DNA of 64,000 nucleotides from Pyrus communis (lineage: Eukaryota; Streptophyta; Magnoliopsida; Rosales; Rosaceae): positions 10,232,997 to 10,296,996 of the forward strand of contig NC_084809.1 of the NCBI RefSeq assembly GCF_963583255.1, given 5' to 3'. Every line of letters starts with the position of its first letter. Within the stretch, counting starts at the first letter, position 1. The notes below the pieces were generated by a model. It did no database searches and was not told where the DNA came from. It saw only the letters and a program-made list of their open reading frames with translations. Below are positions 1 through 11,796 of the stretch, in pieces. The translations under genes and the position numbers were made by a program.

Positions 1-1112
1 GGGGCGGAAACTATTTCCGTCGGCTAAGCAATTTTACTCGACGCAATCTTCCGTCAATTAACAATATCATTTCGTCATTTTAAGGACCACGCTGACGGGT
101 TAAAGAATGGCCGTAAACCCCATTCCTTGACGGCGTTATGTATTTTGGCCGACGGAATATTCCATCGGGCAAACCCTTCTCAAGCATTTAGGTGTGTGCC
201 TTCACCTTTTTCCCCATTTTTCTTTCTCTGCTTCCCCCTTCCCATGCCCCCAACGTTGCTTCTCCCTGCCTGCCTCCCCCCTCTCTCTTTTACAAACACA
301 TTCATCTCTCTCTCTCTCCCAATTAACTGGAAACAAAAAAAAAAACTGGAGTTTGGTTTATTTTTATTTGTTGATTAATTTTTTTTTTCTTTGAATGTGT
401 GATTAATTAATTTTGATTTGTGTTGGTTTGTGATTGGATTAGAAGTAAATTAAAGGAAATGTATGTATTTGTCTTAATTATAAATAGTAAGTTTGTATTT
501 ATTTAATTGTAATATTCATATATATGTTGAAATTGTGAGTGATGTGAAATTTTGAGTTTGTGTCATTGAAATATATGTAGATTAGAGGAATTTAATTTGT
601 GCCGCATTAGCGAAGGAATTTGTGGCGTGAATTAAAATTTCATAACCGTTTATACGAAGTTAATTATGTTGATTAAATTCGTATAATAAATTCGAATCAA
701 ACTTTATGCCCGTTTGAGATTCTGTTGGACATGCGTGTATACGTAGTATGCTGCTCCGCAATTTAATTGAATCTTGAATTGGTCGCTTAGACAGTTGGGG
801 AATGCACTAGTCTGTGTTTAGGGTTTGCGATGAATGTGGCTAAGTTTCGTTCGTGGAAAATTTAGTTGTATCCCTATATTGTTCTTCGAGTGCATACTGG
901 ATATTTGTTTGTAATATCTATGTTGTGAACTTAGGGAATCTTGGGAGATGCTATCGAATTTTTATGACCAAAAATAGTCAGGTTATTCATAAACCGCAAC
1001 ACAAAAAGTGCACTTTTGAATGGGATACAATCATTGCTGGAGACATAAGGGGGCGATGAAGCATATTTGAAATCATTATGATGCATGACTAAAATCTCTG
1101 AATATAGGCACA

Positions 1113-1346
1113 ATGAACAAGGACTGGATCAATTTACAAAATAGAAGTTCTAACCAATATATGGACGTGATCGACAATTTTATTCAATTTGCAAGCAACC
1201 ATGTCAGCACTCAAAATCGTATTAGGTATCCTTGTGTAAAATGTAGTACTTGTGTTTAGATGACACCAGATGAAGCCCGAAATTACTTGTATTTGAATGG
1301 GATAATACACATTTATTGCAATTGGATTTATCATGGAGAATTGCTC
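1113..1346 (+). pseudogene. CACTA transposase N-terminal (transposase-associated) domain, broken
   Basis: From the ATG at 1113 the frame reads 48 codons starting MNKDWINLQNRSSNQY, with the spacing W...R...Y..GV..F..FA...... PC.KC that I associate with the plant transposase-associated domain preceding TNP2-type CACTA transposases. A TAG stop at 1257-1259 interrupts it. The same frame continues with TPDEARNYLYFNGI and ends in a WIYHGE motif, the usual end of this domain. The rest of the transposase was separated by the solo LTR that landed at 1562-1566, and no DDE core was recognised downstream. The family assignment rests on motif pattern only. Confidence 0.6.
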
Positions 1347-1566
1347 ATTACAGTGTAAAAATCTTCCGGCAGTGGGACAGTTTCGGATGAACCTTCTACA
1401 TTTGGTCGTGTTGATGACTACCAAGTGATGGACATATTGAATGATGCTTTTCCTAATGCTTCAATTAATATATGGAAGAAGAGCAATTCACAGACCCTAA
1501 GAATTGTACCTTGGTTGTGAAGATTTTTCTGTCCTAGCAGTTGTTGTAGAGTTGGAGATTTTTTTA

Positions 1567-4225
1567 TGACACGCCCCAATCCTGATATCCCCAAATATCA
1601 GGGTAAACATGTGCTGGCCGACACCCGAAGGTGACGAAGCCATTTTAAACATGCAAGCAACTTAAAAGATGTGATTAGAAAGGAATATACTAATGTAGGA
1701 CCGTGTTTAGAGTATACAACTAATCAAGAATAAAGTGAAAGAATTATTATGAAAAGGTACGAACTGAGGAATAGGCCCTACCCTTAGAAGACTCGAAGAT
1801 CCTTACGTGAAATTGCCCTGACAGCGGGACTGTGTGCCTCGATTCTAACTCCTGAGAGGGCGCAAAACAAAAAAGGTGAATGAACCAAAGTTTATAATAA
1901 TAATACTAATAGTAAGAAAACCATTTTCTTTCTTAACATCCTAACCCCCTGTTTTGAAAACATATATATATAGTATACCACATATAGATCTTCAGAAAAC
2001 TCTAGCATGCCATGAAATGCATTCGTAAAACATGTACGTGTAAAACTATGCTCAATAATGGTGTTATCACTGCCCAAAGGCAAATCTGTAAATCTCATCA
2101 ATACTGTACTTTCTAGGGGTATCATAGTCGCCCAAAAGCAGTACCTGTCTATCACCCAAAGGTGAAGTTGTACGACATTAGGTTACACTAGTGAAGAAAC
2201 ATGGTAGGCCCTATCACCTAAAGGTGAAGCTGTATGACTCTGGGTTACACCGGAGAAGAAATATATAACATCACACATCGACACTAGCCTTGGCTAGTGA
2301 AGCTGTCTGACATTGGTTTCGCCAGTGAAGTTGGGGGTATGGCATAAATATCATCAACTCATCATCCGCCCAAAGGCAATACTTGTCCATCACCCGAAGG
2401 TAAAGCTATACGACATTGGGTTACGCTAGTGAAGAAACATAGCAGGCCCTATCACCCGAAGGTGAAGCTGTACCACTTCGGGTTATGCCAGAGAAGAAAT
2501 ATAGACATTGATATCCTCAATTGTGTCCTATGGCCATAGACATCTACATACCCGTGTTGTGTGGATGTGCTTTATGATAACCTGCTACATAAGTAAACAT
2601 ATCTCAAAACTCATATCAAATCCGGAGTTCACACCCTCAAAGCCTTATTCATAAATCCAAGATAATTCACATTCATAAATCCAAATAAATCACAATCGTA
2701 AATCCATGGAATTTCATAAGCGAAAACCCAATATTTCATAACCTTTAGTAAAATGTAAATTCGATAAATCATAAATATCTCATAAACCATAATTGTAGAA
2801 ATCCAGAAAATATAATATAAAACATATTTGATGCATGAAATATGAAATGCATGCAAGCCTAATATTTTATAAAAACATGCAAGTTTAGAAGGGGTCCACT
2901 CACAAGTCTTCCATTGCCTGGGAACCGCTTGAACTAACAAGGATGGTGCCACTTCCCACCGACGCACCTAAAGACATATAAGGACCATTTAGTAAAACTT
3001 TACTAAAACAATCGAATTTTAGAAAACGGATAGCGGATTCGGATTCGGCACGTCAAAAAACCTAAAAATGAACCTCGGGTACCCCCATGCGCCGCAGGAA
3101 GGACACGCGCCACCGCACGTGCCAAGTTGAGTCACTGGATGGTTTACCTGAAAAGTCGCTGAGGTTATTGGACTAGATTTGGGCTTAGGGTATTAGGTTG
3201 GATATGGGTTAAGGCTAATGGGTTGGGCCGGTTTAAGGTTAATAGGCCAAGGTTTAGGCTTGGGTTACATAGGCCCAATGTTTGGGCTAGGTTTTGAGTT
3301 TGGGTCAGGTTTGATTCGTTTTAACTCGGGGGTCATCGGACCCAACGAGGGAGAAAGCCAGATTTCAGTGGGAAAATTGCTCGAATTCGTTTTGGGGTCA
3401 AAACTTAATCATTTTCAATGATTTTTATGTAAAAATGAAGCTATGGAGAAGGAGAATAAGAATTTACCAACGTGAAGACAAGCCGTGGTCAGAAAATGGT
3501 CGGGAATGCCCTGCAAGACTCTCGAGTCTATCGAAAAAATCTATAGAAACCCTCAGATGTGATCTCTACATTTTTGTCTGAGGTGGCAAGAACTTGCTAG
3601 AATAGGATTCAAACAGTGGAGGTACTACTGTGCAAAGAGAGAATGAGAGAGAGACCTCAACAGGTTGGAGGTCACGTCGGGGAAGTCTCGAGGGTGGTGG
3701 ATTCGTCAGAGTGTGACCCACGGTGGTGGTGGTCCAATTATCGCTATGGTGTTGTGTGTGTGTGTGTCTGTTCACAGAGAACGAGAGAGAGAAAAGATGG
3801 GAGCTGAGGAAGAAAGTCGTTTCTTAGGAAAAGACAATGAGGAAGGAAGGGAAAAAGAGAGAGGGGGAGAATTCTAAAGAGAGATCATGGAAAAGGGAAA
3901 GGAACACCCTACAAACGGGGAACAATTTTGCCATGTGTCACTAGCCCAATGATCCATAATGGAGAAATATCTCCAATTATAAAATTACCAAAATACCCTT
4001 CTAATTATGAGTCCTGTAAAATCTTCATTTTAGCTCCAAATTCAATTCCGCTTACACCCATGCATTCGTAGCGATGAATACTATGAGGCCACGCCAAGGG
4101 AACGAATCTTATGTGACACAACAAGACGGTTAACCAAAAGTCAATGTTTTTTCCTCAAAGGGCATTTTCGTAAATTCACACATTAAAATTATAAAAATTG
4201 TGATAATTGGGGACATATCGTTACA
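1567..4225 (-). mobile_element. Solo LTR of a Ty3/gypsy-type element, TSD TTTTA
   Basis: The segment starts TGACACGCCCC and ends ATCGTTACA, and it is flanked on both sides by TTTTA (1562-1566 and 4226-4230). In the opposite orientation it would start TGTAACG and end GGGCGTGTCA, the form seen at the end of the LTR preceding the gypsy element at 49.9 kb, hence the minus call. No gag or pol is present, so it is a solo LTR left by LTR-LTR recombination, unusually long at 2.66 kb. It contains internal imperfect repeats built on ATCACCCGAAGGTGAAGCTGT between about 2150 and 2490. It is homologous over its right two-thirds to 57641-59429. Open frames in it are not genes. Confidence 0.75.
2150..2490. 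repeat. Imperfect internal repeats of the solo LTR
   Basis: Short units containing CACCCGAAGGTGAAGCTGT followed by GGGTTACACCGGAGAAGAAA recur about three to four times with spacer variation. They appear to be part of the LTR family rather than a separate insertion. Confidence 0.6.
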
Positions 4226-4230
4226 TTTTA

Positions 4231-4701
4231 TAATAGATGCCTAGGCGCAACACTACTTCCTTTGTTGGACGAGTAAGGGTTGAATACGACTCGAGAATTA
4301 GGCTTCCGGCATCCCCCCAAGTTCAGACATTGTTGAATCACTCGATAGGTGCAATCATTCGCATTAAGTGACCTATGACTACCCACAATTCAAAGTACGT
4401 CTCTTGCAATGCGAAGCACGCCATAATGGAAGACCTTTCGGTAAGTGTGTGTTTTTTCTTTTTAAATTTAATATTTTTAGTTTTTTTAATTATTATATAT
4501 TATTACTAAATTATTGTAATTTTATAACTAACATTTTGTTTTTTTGTCTATTTCAGACCGAGTTCAATATTGAGTTGGATGAACTATTAGTTATGTTTTA
4601 CTATTTTAATCGGCTGTGGACTTTAAGATTCAAAGATTGGATGTTTCGAGCTACAAGTCATGAAAATAGCATTTTTTATGGGATGAGTGGAGCCGTGGGG
4701 C
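4231..4701 (+). other. CACTA internal sequence between two nested insertions
   Basis: Continuation of the CACTA element after the solo LTR. An open frame from 4368 appears to use an intron (GTAAGT at about 4442, TTTCAG at about 4556) and continues beyond the hAT insertion to a stop at about 10640. I recognise no domain; it may be the second CACTA gene product. Confidence 0.3.
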
Positions 4702-4707
4702 TAGGCC

Positions 4708-5766
4708 TGGCAAACGGGTCTTGTCTGTCGTGTTTATGTCGTTTTCGTATAACACCTGTTATCTTAACGGGTCATGTCGTGTCACACCCATTATCTTAAC
4801 GGGTCCTTAACAGGTCGGGTCACTTTACCCAACGGGTAAAGTGACCCAATCCGTTATGACCCGCTATGACCCGTTAAGAAAAATGTTTATTTTTCTTAAA
4901 TTTGCACATACCACACATTGCCACATAAATATTACTTCAAAGCATTAAAACACATTTGTCGTTTAAGTACTACATCTACACTTGAAAATAAAAGCCTAAT
5001 AAACAAACATTCATACACTGCTAATCTATTACAAAATATTAAATGTGCAAGGATATTGGGCTTGGCAAACGAGTCGTGTCTGTCGTGTTCGAGTCGTTTT
5101 CATGTAACACCTGTTATCTTAACGGGTCATGTCATGTCACACCTGTTCTCTTAATGGGTCCTTAACAGGTCGGGTTACTTTATCCAACAGGTAAAGTGAG
5201 CCGACCCGTTATGACCTGCTATGACCCGTTAAGAAAAATGTTTATTTTTCTTAAATTTGCACATACCACACATTGCCACATAAATATTACTTCAAAACAT
5301 TAAAACACATTTGTCGTTTAAGTACTACATCTACACTTGAAAATAAGAGCCTAATAAACAAACATTTATGCACTGCTAATCTATTACAAAATATTAAATG
5401 TGCAAGGATATTAGGCTTGGCAAACGAGTTGTGTCTGTCGTGTTCGAGTCGTTTTCGTGTAACACCTGTTATCTTAACGAGTCGTGTCGTGTCACACCCG
5501 TTATCTTAACGGGTCCTTAACAGGTCGGGTCACTTTATCCAACTGTTAAAGTGACCCGACCCGTTATGACCTGCTATGACCCGTTAAGAAAAATGTTTAT
5601 TTTTCTTAAATTTGCACATACCACACATTGCCACATAAATATTACTTCAAAACATTAAAACACATTTGTGGTTTAAGTACTACATCTACACTTGAAAATA
5701 AGAGCCTAATAAACAAACATCCATACACTACTAATCTATTACAAAATATTAAATGTGCAAGGATAT
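4708..5766 (+). repeat. Three tandem copies of a 355-bp repeat at the hAT left end
   Basis: The word CAAACG following GGCCTGG or GGCTTGG recurs at 4711, 5066 and 5421, exactly 355 bp apart. Each unit begins with the hAT terminal-like sequence, has many copies of CTTAACGGGTC-type words, and ends with TGTGCAAGGATAT. The second and third units thus each carry an internal near-copy of the element's left terminus. Confidence 0.85.
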
Positions 5767-5869
5767 GCAAAATGAAAGAGTTTTTGTTTTCAAGGTTGTG
5801 AAGCCTTTCTCAAAAGTTTAAACCTTGCCAATGGAACTCATAGCTTGCATGTTATTCCTTTTACAAAAT

Positions 5870-8800
5870 CCTCAATTTTCATCGATCATCATGACATAAG
5901 ATTTTGTGGTATCCACTAGTGTAAATATTTTAAATTGAAGATCGAATTCATCTCTGAATGTTTGTTTTTTGCGATTTTTGGCATATGCGATTTTGAAGCA
6001 TATACAAACAAGTTTGATGGTTGGATCATTGAAATTATTTTCGTAGAATGCGTATCCCATCAAAACGATAGATTCACTAACACTTGGAGTTTATGTATAC
6101 TTTCAATAAGTATAACATAAGATTTTGTGGTATCTACTAGAGTAAATATTTTAAATTGAAGATTGAATTCATTCATTGTATTCATATAGGGGTAGCTGTA
6201 AAAAATCATCAAAATCGGAGTTAAAATAACCGTTAAATCGTGATTTTTCGTTGATAACCGTCGAAAAGTTTTGTCCCATTACTTGATCTCTGAATGTTTG
6301 CTTTTTGAAATTTTTGGCGTATGCGATCTCGAAGTATATACAAACATGTTTGACGGTTGGATCGTTGAAACTAGTTTAATAGAATGTGTATCCCATCAAA
6401 ACAATAGATTCACTAACACTTAAGAGTTTATTCATACTTTCATTAAGTATAACATAAGATTTTGTGGTATCCACCTGTGTAAATATTTTAAATTGAAGAT
6501 CGAGTTCAGTCATTGTATTCCTATAGGGTCAAGGAGTGTAGCTGTAAAAAAAATCAGCAAAATGGGAGTTAAAATAACCGTTAAATCGTGATTTTTCATT
6601 GATAACCGTCAAAAGGTTTTGTCCCTTTACTTGATCTCTGAATGTTTCTTTTTTGCGATTTTGTAACGTATACGATCTTGAAGCATATACAAACAAGTTT
6701 GACGGTTAGATCATTGAAATTAATTTTGTAGAATGTGTATCCCATCAAAATGATAGATTCACTAACACTTAAGAGTTTATTCATACTTTCATTAAGTATA
6801 ACATAAGATTTTGTAGTATCCACTAGTGTAAATATTTTAAATTGAAGATCGAGTTCATTCATTGTATTCACATAGGGTTAAAGAGTGTGGCTGTAAAAAA
6901 TCATCAAAATCGGAGTTAAAATAACAGTTAAATCGTGATTTTTCAATGATAACCGTCGAAAAATTTTGTCCCGTTACTTGATCTTTGAACGTTTGTTTTT
7001 TGCAATTTTTGGTGTATGTGATCTCGAAATATATACAAACATGTTTGACGGTTGGATCGCTGAAATTAGTTTCGTAGAATGCGTATCCCATCAAAATGAT
7101 AAATTCAATAACACTTAAAAGTTTATTCATAAATAATTTAAATTGAAGATCAAGTTCATTCGTGATATTCATATAGGGTCAAGGAGTGTAGCTGTAAAAA
7201 AATCATCAAAATCGGAGTTAAAATAACCGTTAAATCTTGATTTTTCGTTGGTAACCGTCGAAAAGTTTTGTCTCGTTACTTGATCTCTGAATGTTTGTTT
7301 TTTGAAATTTTTGGCGTATGTGATCTCGAAGCATATACAAACATGTTTGACGGTTGGATCATTGAAACTAGTTTCGTAGAATATGTATCCATTCAAAACA
7401 ATATATTCACTAACACTTAGAGTTCATTTATACTTTCATTAAATATAACATAAGATTTTGTAATATTCACTTGTGTAAATATTTTAAATTGAAGATCGAA
7501 TTCATTCATTGTATTCATATAGGGTCAAGGAGTGTAATTGTAAAAAATCATCAAAATCGGAGTTAAAATAACCGTTAAATCGTGATTTTTCGTTGATAAC
7601 CGTCGAAAAGTTTTGTCCTGTTACTTGATCTCTGAATGTTTGTTTTTTGCAATTTTTGACGTATCCAATCTCCAAGCATATAGAAACATGTTTCACGGTT
7701 GGATCGTTGAAACTAGTTTCATAGAATGCATATCCTATCAAAACAATAAATTCACTAACACTTAGAGTTTATTTATACTTTCATTAAGTATAACATAAGA
7801 TTTTGTGGTATCCACTAGTGTAAATATCTTAAATTGAAGATCGAGTTCATTCATGATATTCATATAGGGTCAAGGAGTGTAGCTGTAAAAAATTATCAAA
7901 ATCGGAATTAAAATAACCGTTAAATCGTGATTTTTTGTTTATAACCGTGGAAAAGTTTTGTCCCATTACTGATCTCTGAATATTTGTTTTTTGTGATTTT
8001 TTGCTGATGTGATCTCGAAGCATATACAAACAAGTTTAACGGTTAGGATCGTTGAAATTAATTTCGGAGAATTTGTATCCCATCAAAACAATAGATTGAC
8101 TAGCACTTAAAGTTTATTTATACTTTCATTAAGTATAATATAAGATTTTGTGGTATCCACTTGTGTAAACATTTTAAATTGAAGATCGAATTCATTCATT
8201 GTATTCATATAGGGTCAAAGAGTGTAGTTGTAAAAAAACATCAAAATCGGAGTTAAAATAACTGTTAAATCGTGATTTTTCGTTTATAACCGTCGAAAAG
8301 CTTTGTCCCGTTACTTGATCTCTGAATGTTTGTTTTTTGTAATTTTTTGCTGATGTGATCTCGAAGCATATACAAACAAATTTGACGGTTGGGATCGTTA
8401 AAATTAGTTTCGGATAATTCGTATCCCATCAAAACGATAGATTGACTAACGCTTAGAGTTTATTTATATTTTCATCAAGTATAACATAAGATTTTGTGGT
8501 ATTCACTTGTGTAAATATTTTAAATTGAAGATCAAATTCATTCATTGTATTCATATAGGGTCAACGAGTGTAGCTGTAAAAAATCATCAAAATCGGAGTT
8601 AAAATAACCGTTAAATCGCGATTTTTTGTTTATAACCGTCAAAAAGCTTTGTCCTGTTACTTGATCTCTGAATGTTTGTTTTTTGTGATTTTTTGCTGAT
8701 GTGATCTCAAAGCATATACAAACAAGTTTGACGATTGGGATCGTTGAAATTAGTTTCGAAGAATTTGTATCCCATAAAAACAATAAATTGACTAACACTT

Positions 8801-9125
8801 AGAGTTTATTTATGCTTTCATCAAGTATAACATAAGATTTTGTGGTATCCACTTGTGTAAATATTTTAAATTGAAGATCAAATTCATTCATTGTATTCAT
8901 ATAGGGTCAATGAGTGTAGCTGTAAAAAAATCATCAAAATCGAAGTTAAAATAATCGTTAAATCGTGATTTTTCGTTTATAACCGTCGAAAAGCTTTGTC
9001 CCGTTACTTGATCTCTGAATGTTTGTTTTTTGCAATTTTTTGCTGATGTGATCTCGAAGCATATACAAACAAGTTTGACAGTTGGGATCGTTGAAATTAG
9101 TTTCGGAGAATTCGTATCCCATCAA
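5870..9125. repeat. ~345-bp tandem array, about ten units (array 1)
   Basis: The landmark TCTCTGAATGTTTG recurs near 5949, 6289, 6634, 6981, 7286, 7630, 7973, 8320, 8665 and 9017: period 340-352 bp, with one short ~305-bp unit. Each unit also has GTTAAAATAACCGTTAAATCG and GACGGTTGGATCGTTGAAA. Minus-strand open frames of 60-105 codons are a by-product of the repeat. The right neighbour TATCCCATCAAGTT at 9115 marks the end, exactly as in array 2. Confidence 0.9.
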
Positions 9126-9691
9126 GTTCAATGGTGTGTGTATATATATATATATATTTATTAAGTAGATTTAAATCTATTTATTTTGTACGTATAATTG
9201 ATTGGTACATGGAGTAGTACATCACGTGAGTCATTATAAAAATAGTGAGATATGTCATGTGTGATAAAAAGTTAATAACTTAAAAATAAAAAAAAAATTC
9301 TCACCACTTCTATTAATTTTCATTTTTTCCTCTCTTTTTTGTTTCCGTTTCAACTTTTCTTATAATTTTCACTTTTCCCTCCGACAGCCTACAGTGCCTA
9401 CCCATCTTTCCCTAATTCCCTCTCTTTTTTGTTTCCTTTTCAAATTTTCTTAACATTTTCATTTTCCCTCCCTTTTTCTTCAAAAACGGCGGCACTGCAG
9501 GGAATGGAATGGAATGGAATTATCAATTATGGAATCAAATCAATGCATATTAATTAATAATTATTATAGTTTTTATTAAATTTAATATATATATATATAA
9601 TTATTATAGATAGTTAATATTTTGGGGGTATAATTATTATAGTTAATTTAATATATATATATATATATTTATTTATTTATTATAGTTTTTA

Positions 9692-10351
9692 GACCAACTT
9701 CAATGGTGGGCTAAAAGCCAAATTACCCCCCAAAATTTCTCCCCAAACCCACTCCAACCCAAGGGGAAATTTTGGACTAAATGCCAAATGCTAAACCAAT
9801 GCCAAATTCCCCCCAAAATTTAGCCCAGAAATCGAAGTGAACTTCACTCAATATTTATCGGAATTTAAATTTTTTTGGATTAAAATGTTCATAAAATTAA
9901 TTTACGATAGTCTACATATTTATTTAATGGTTGGGCAAGTTACTAGTTTCTAGACCATCTCCATTGGTTGGGTTAAAAGCCAAATATTTTAGCCCGGAAA
10001 ATTTAGGTTTTAGCCCAGAAACAGTTTTTCTGCTCCAACCGTTCTAACCTAAAATTTTAGCCTGGGATTATTAAAGAATGAACTTAGGCTATTTTTTTTG
10101 TTAAATTATTTTTTTTTAAATAAATATGTAGACTATCGTAAATTAATTTTATGAACATTTTAATCCAAAAAAATTTAAATTCCGATGAGTATTGGGTGGA
10201 GTCCACTCCAATTTCTGGGCTAAATTTTGGGGGGAATTTGGCCTTGGTTTAGCATTTAGCATTTAGCCCAAATTTTCCTCTTGGGTTGGAGTGGGTTTGG
10301 GGGGAAATTTTGGGGGGTAATTTGGCTTTTAGCCCACCATTGGAGTCGGTC
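9692..10351. mobile_element. Harbinger-like foldback MITE, TSD TTA
   Basis: The left end GACCAACTTCAATGGTGGGC and the right end GCCCACCATTGGAGTCGGTC are inverted copies. The inverted arms extend roughly 260 bp (for example ACGATAGTCTACATATTTA at about 9904 against its complement at about 10121). TTA flanks both ends (9689-9691 and 10352-10354). The related hAT copy at 34 kb has an uninterrupted GTTTTTAGGGGTATAAAAT, the empty site. A second similar TIR motif (GACCATCTCCATTGG) lies in the centre near 9953. Confidence 0.8.
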
Positions 10352-10439
10352 TTAGGGGTATAAAATTGTTAAATTAATATATATAATTATTACTGTATTT
10401 TTTTTAGGGTTAAAATTTATAAAAATAATATTCTGCTTA

Positions 10440-10609
10440 TTTTGTATCGTGTTACCCACGTGTATACCCGAATCAACCCGTTATCTTAACAAGTGTTTAT
10501 CGGGTTACCCGATAACGACCCGATTCATTATCGTGTCGACCCGAACACCTGTTAATTTCGTGTCGTGTCGTGTCGGATTATCGGGTCGTGTCAGGAATTG
10601 CCAGGCCTG
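10440..10609. repeat. hAT right-terminal region
   Basis: CCCGTTATCTTAACAAG, GACCCGATTCATTATCGTG and related words lead up to the right TIR. The same block closes copy 2 at 34170-34342, which is how the right boundary of copy 2 is recognised. Confidence 0.7.
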
Positions 10610-10887
10610 CATGGGGCTAGTGAAGTTTTTTTTGTCAAACTAAATAATTTTGTTTTTTATTTTCATTAATATTATGCGGACTTTTACATTAATTAAAATA
10701 CTTCGTGACAACTTTTGATTTTAGGAGACGAGAAATTCGTCACCTAAGTTTTTTTTTTTCTTTTCCTTTTTTTGTAGTGCAATTATAACATCATATTTAG
10801 AGAATTTTGTGATGAATTATAGTGCAAGTTTTAAGAGAAGAAGCACGACAGTTGCATATTGGTCCAAAAGAATTCAATATCTATAAG

Positions 10888-11229
10888 TGTTCAGAATGGA
10901 TCCCATATTGATGGGAGGAGGGACCTTGCATGTACTTATAAATAAGTTGGGCAACTCCCCATATGCCAATTGATTTTATGGTGGAACCCCAACTTTCTTC
11001 ATGGTATCAGAGCAGGTCGCCCTACGTGTGAGGCCAAACAGCTACACGCACTCCATGTCACCCCATTGTGTTGTCACATGTTAGGTTTGAAAATTCATCA
11101 CACGTGAGGGGGTGTGTTGAGAATGAATCCCACATTGATGAGAGGAGAGACCTTTCATGGACTTATAAGTAAGTTGAGTTACTTCCCACATCGCCGATTG
11201 TTTTTATGGTAGAACCCCAACTTTCTTCA
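10888..11229 (+). mobile_element. TRIM retrotransposon with two ~115-bp LTRs
   Basis: LTR1 is 10888-11001 and LTR2 is 11115-11229; both start TGTT(C/G)AGAATG and end ACTTTCTTCA. A primer-binding site TGGTATCAGAGC (11002-11013, complement of initiator tRNA-Met) follows LTR1 and a purine tract GTGAGGGGG precedes LTR2. Flanks are ATAAG (10883-10887) and ACAAG (11230-11234), a 5-bp duplication with one change. There is no coding capacity. The same family sits in the last intron of the cycloartenol synthase gene. Confidence 0.85.
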
Positions 11230-11234
11230 ACAAG

Positions 11235-11776
11235 AACAACCATGATATACAATTCATCACAGAAGGAGAAAATATTTAAACAAGTTCATCATGTTTTGCA
11301 CAGCAGAATCATGAATCTATATCTGTCCATTATGGGGTTTAATTTGTGTGGCTCTAATACCATATGTAAGCTTTAATAAGGACTGAAACAAGCAACCCTA
11401 ATAGACAATAATACTATATAATAGAGTTGTATTACATTAATTAGAGTATTAATGTGTTAGGGTTATAATTTTCAGTTAAGACTTCTCACTTGTTGTAGAA
11501 GACATTGATGCCCATGTTTGTACTTGTGTTCTCTTCTCTTGGTTACAAGATGGATCCTAGAACATTCAATGGGGCAAGTTTCTTTCATGAAAAGGATCTC
11601 TCATCCGAGAAGAGAGACCAAAGTATTGTATATTAGTTGCAACTTATCCTCCCATTAAGAATGCAGTTGCAATCAGTTTAACTCGCTTTAAGTGCTACTT
11701 ATTCAAATAATTAAATTATTAGCTTTTCCCTCCAATATGGCTTTGATGAAACTCACTTCCATTAAGGTTTCTTAAA
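11235..11776. other. Intergenic, possible old LTR remnant
   Basis: No gene is seen. GGCTCTAATACCATATG at about 11349 is the complement of a TGGTATTAGAGCC-type primer-binding site, so sequence from about 11340 to 11480 may be the LTR edge of a minus-strand retroelement. Confidence 0.35.
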
Positions 11777-11796
11777 TATTTGTATTCTATTTTCGG

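Larger units (their letters stand above)
4702..10609. mobile_element. hAT-type element (copy 1) with internal tandem arrays
   Basis: The left end is TAGGCCTGGCAA and the right end is TTGCCAGGCCTG, giving 12-bp terminal inverted repeats with one mismatch. The flanks are CGTGGGGC (4694-4701) and CATGGGGC (10610-10617), an 8-bp target duplication with one transition, as expected for hAT. Joining the flanks restores the open frame that runs through 4694. No transposase was found. The body consists of three 355-bp units, about ten ~345-bp units, AT-rich sequence, and a nested Harbinger foldback. A second copy of the right part lies at 31351-34342. Confidence 0.7.
1..10779 (+). mobile_element. CACTA (En/Spm-like) DNA transposon, 5' end outside window
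   Basis: The first 200 bases carry repeated CCGTCGG / GACGG words in both orientations, the pattern of CACTA subterminal repeats. A degenerate transposase N-terminal domain follows at 1113. The far end is read at 10768-10779, a T-rich stretch ending TTTGTAGTG, the complement of the CACTACAAA terminus; CAA follows as a possible 3-bp target duplication. Two large elements sit inside: a solo LTR (1567-4225) and a hAT (4702-10609). Without them about 2.2 kb of CACTA sequence is in the window. The 5' terminus is not visible, so the full size is unknown and the outer target duplication cannot be tested. It is clearly inactive, because the transposase is broken. Confidence 0.6.

Noticed and set aside
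5870..9125. CRISPR-like array
   Set aside because: Units are ~345 bp, contiguous, without short repeats separated by unique spacers, and the context is a plant genome.
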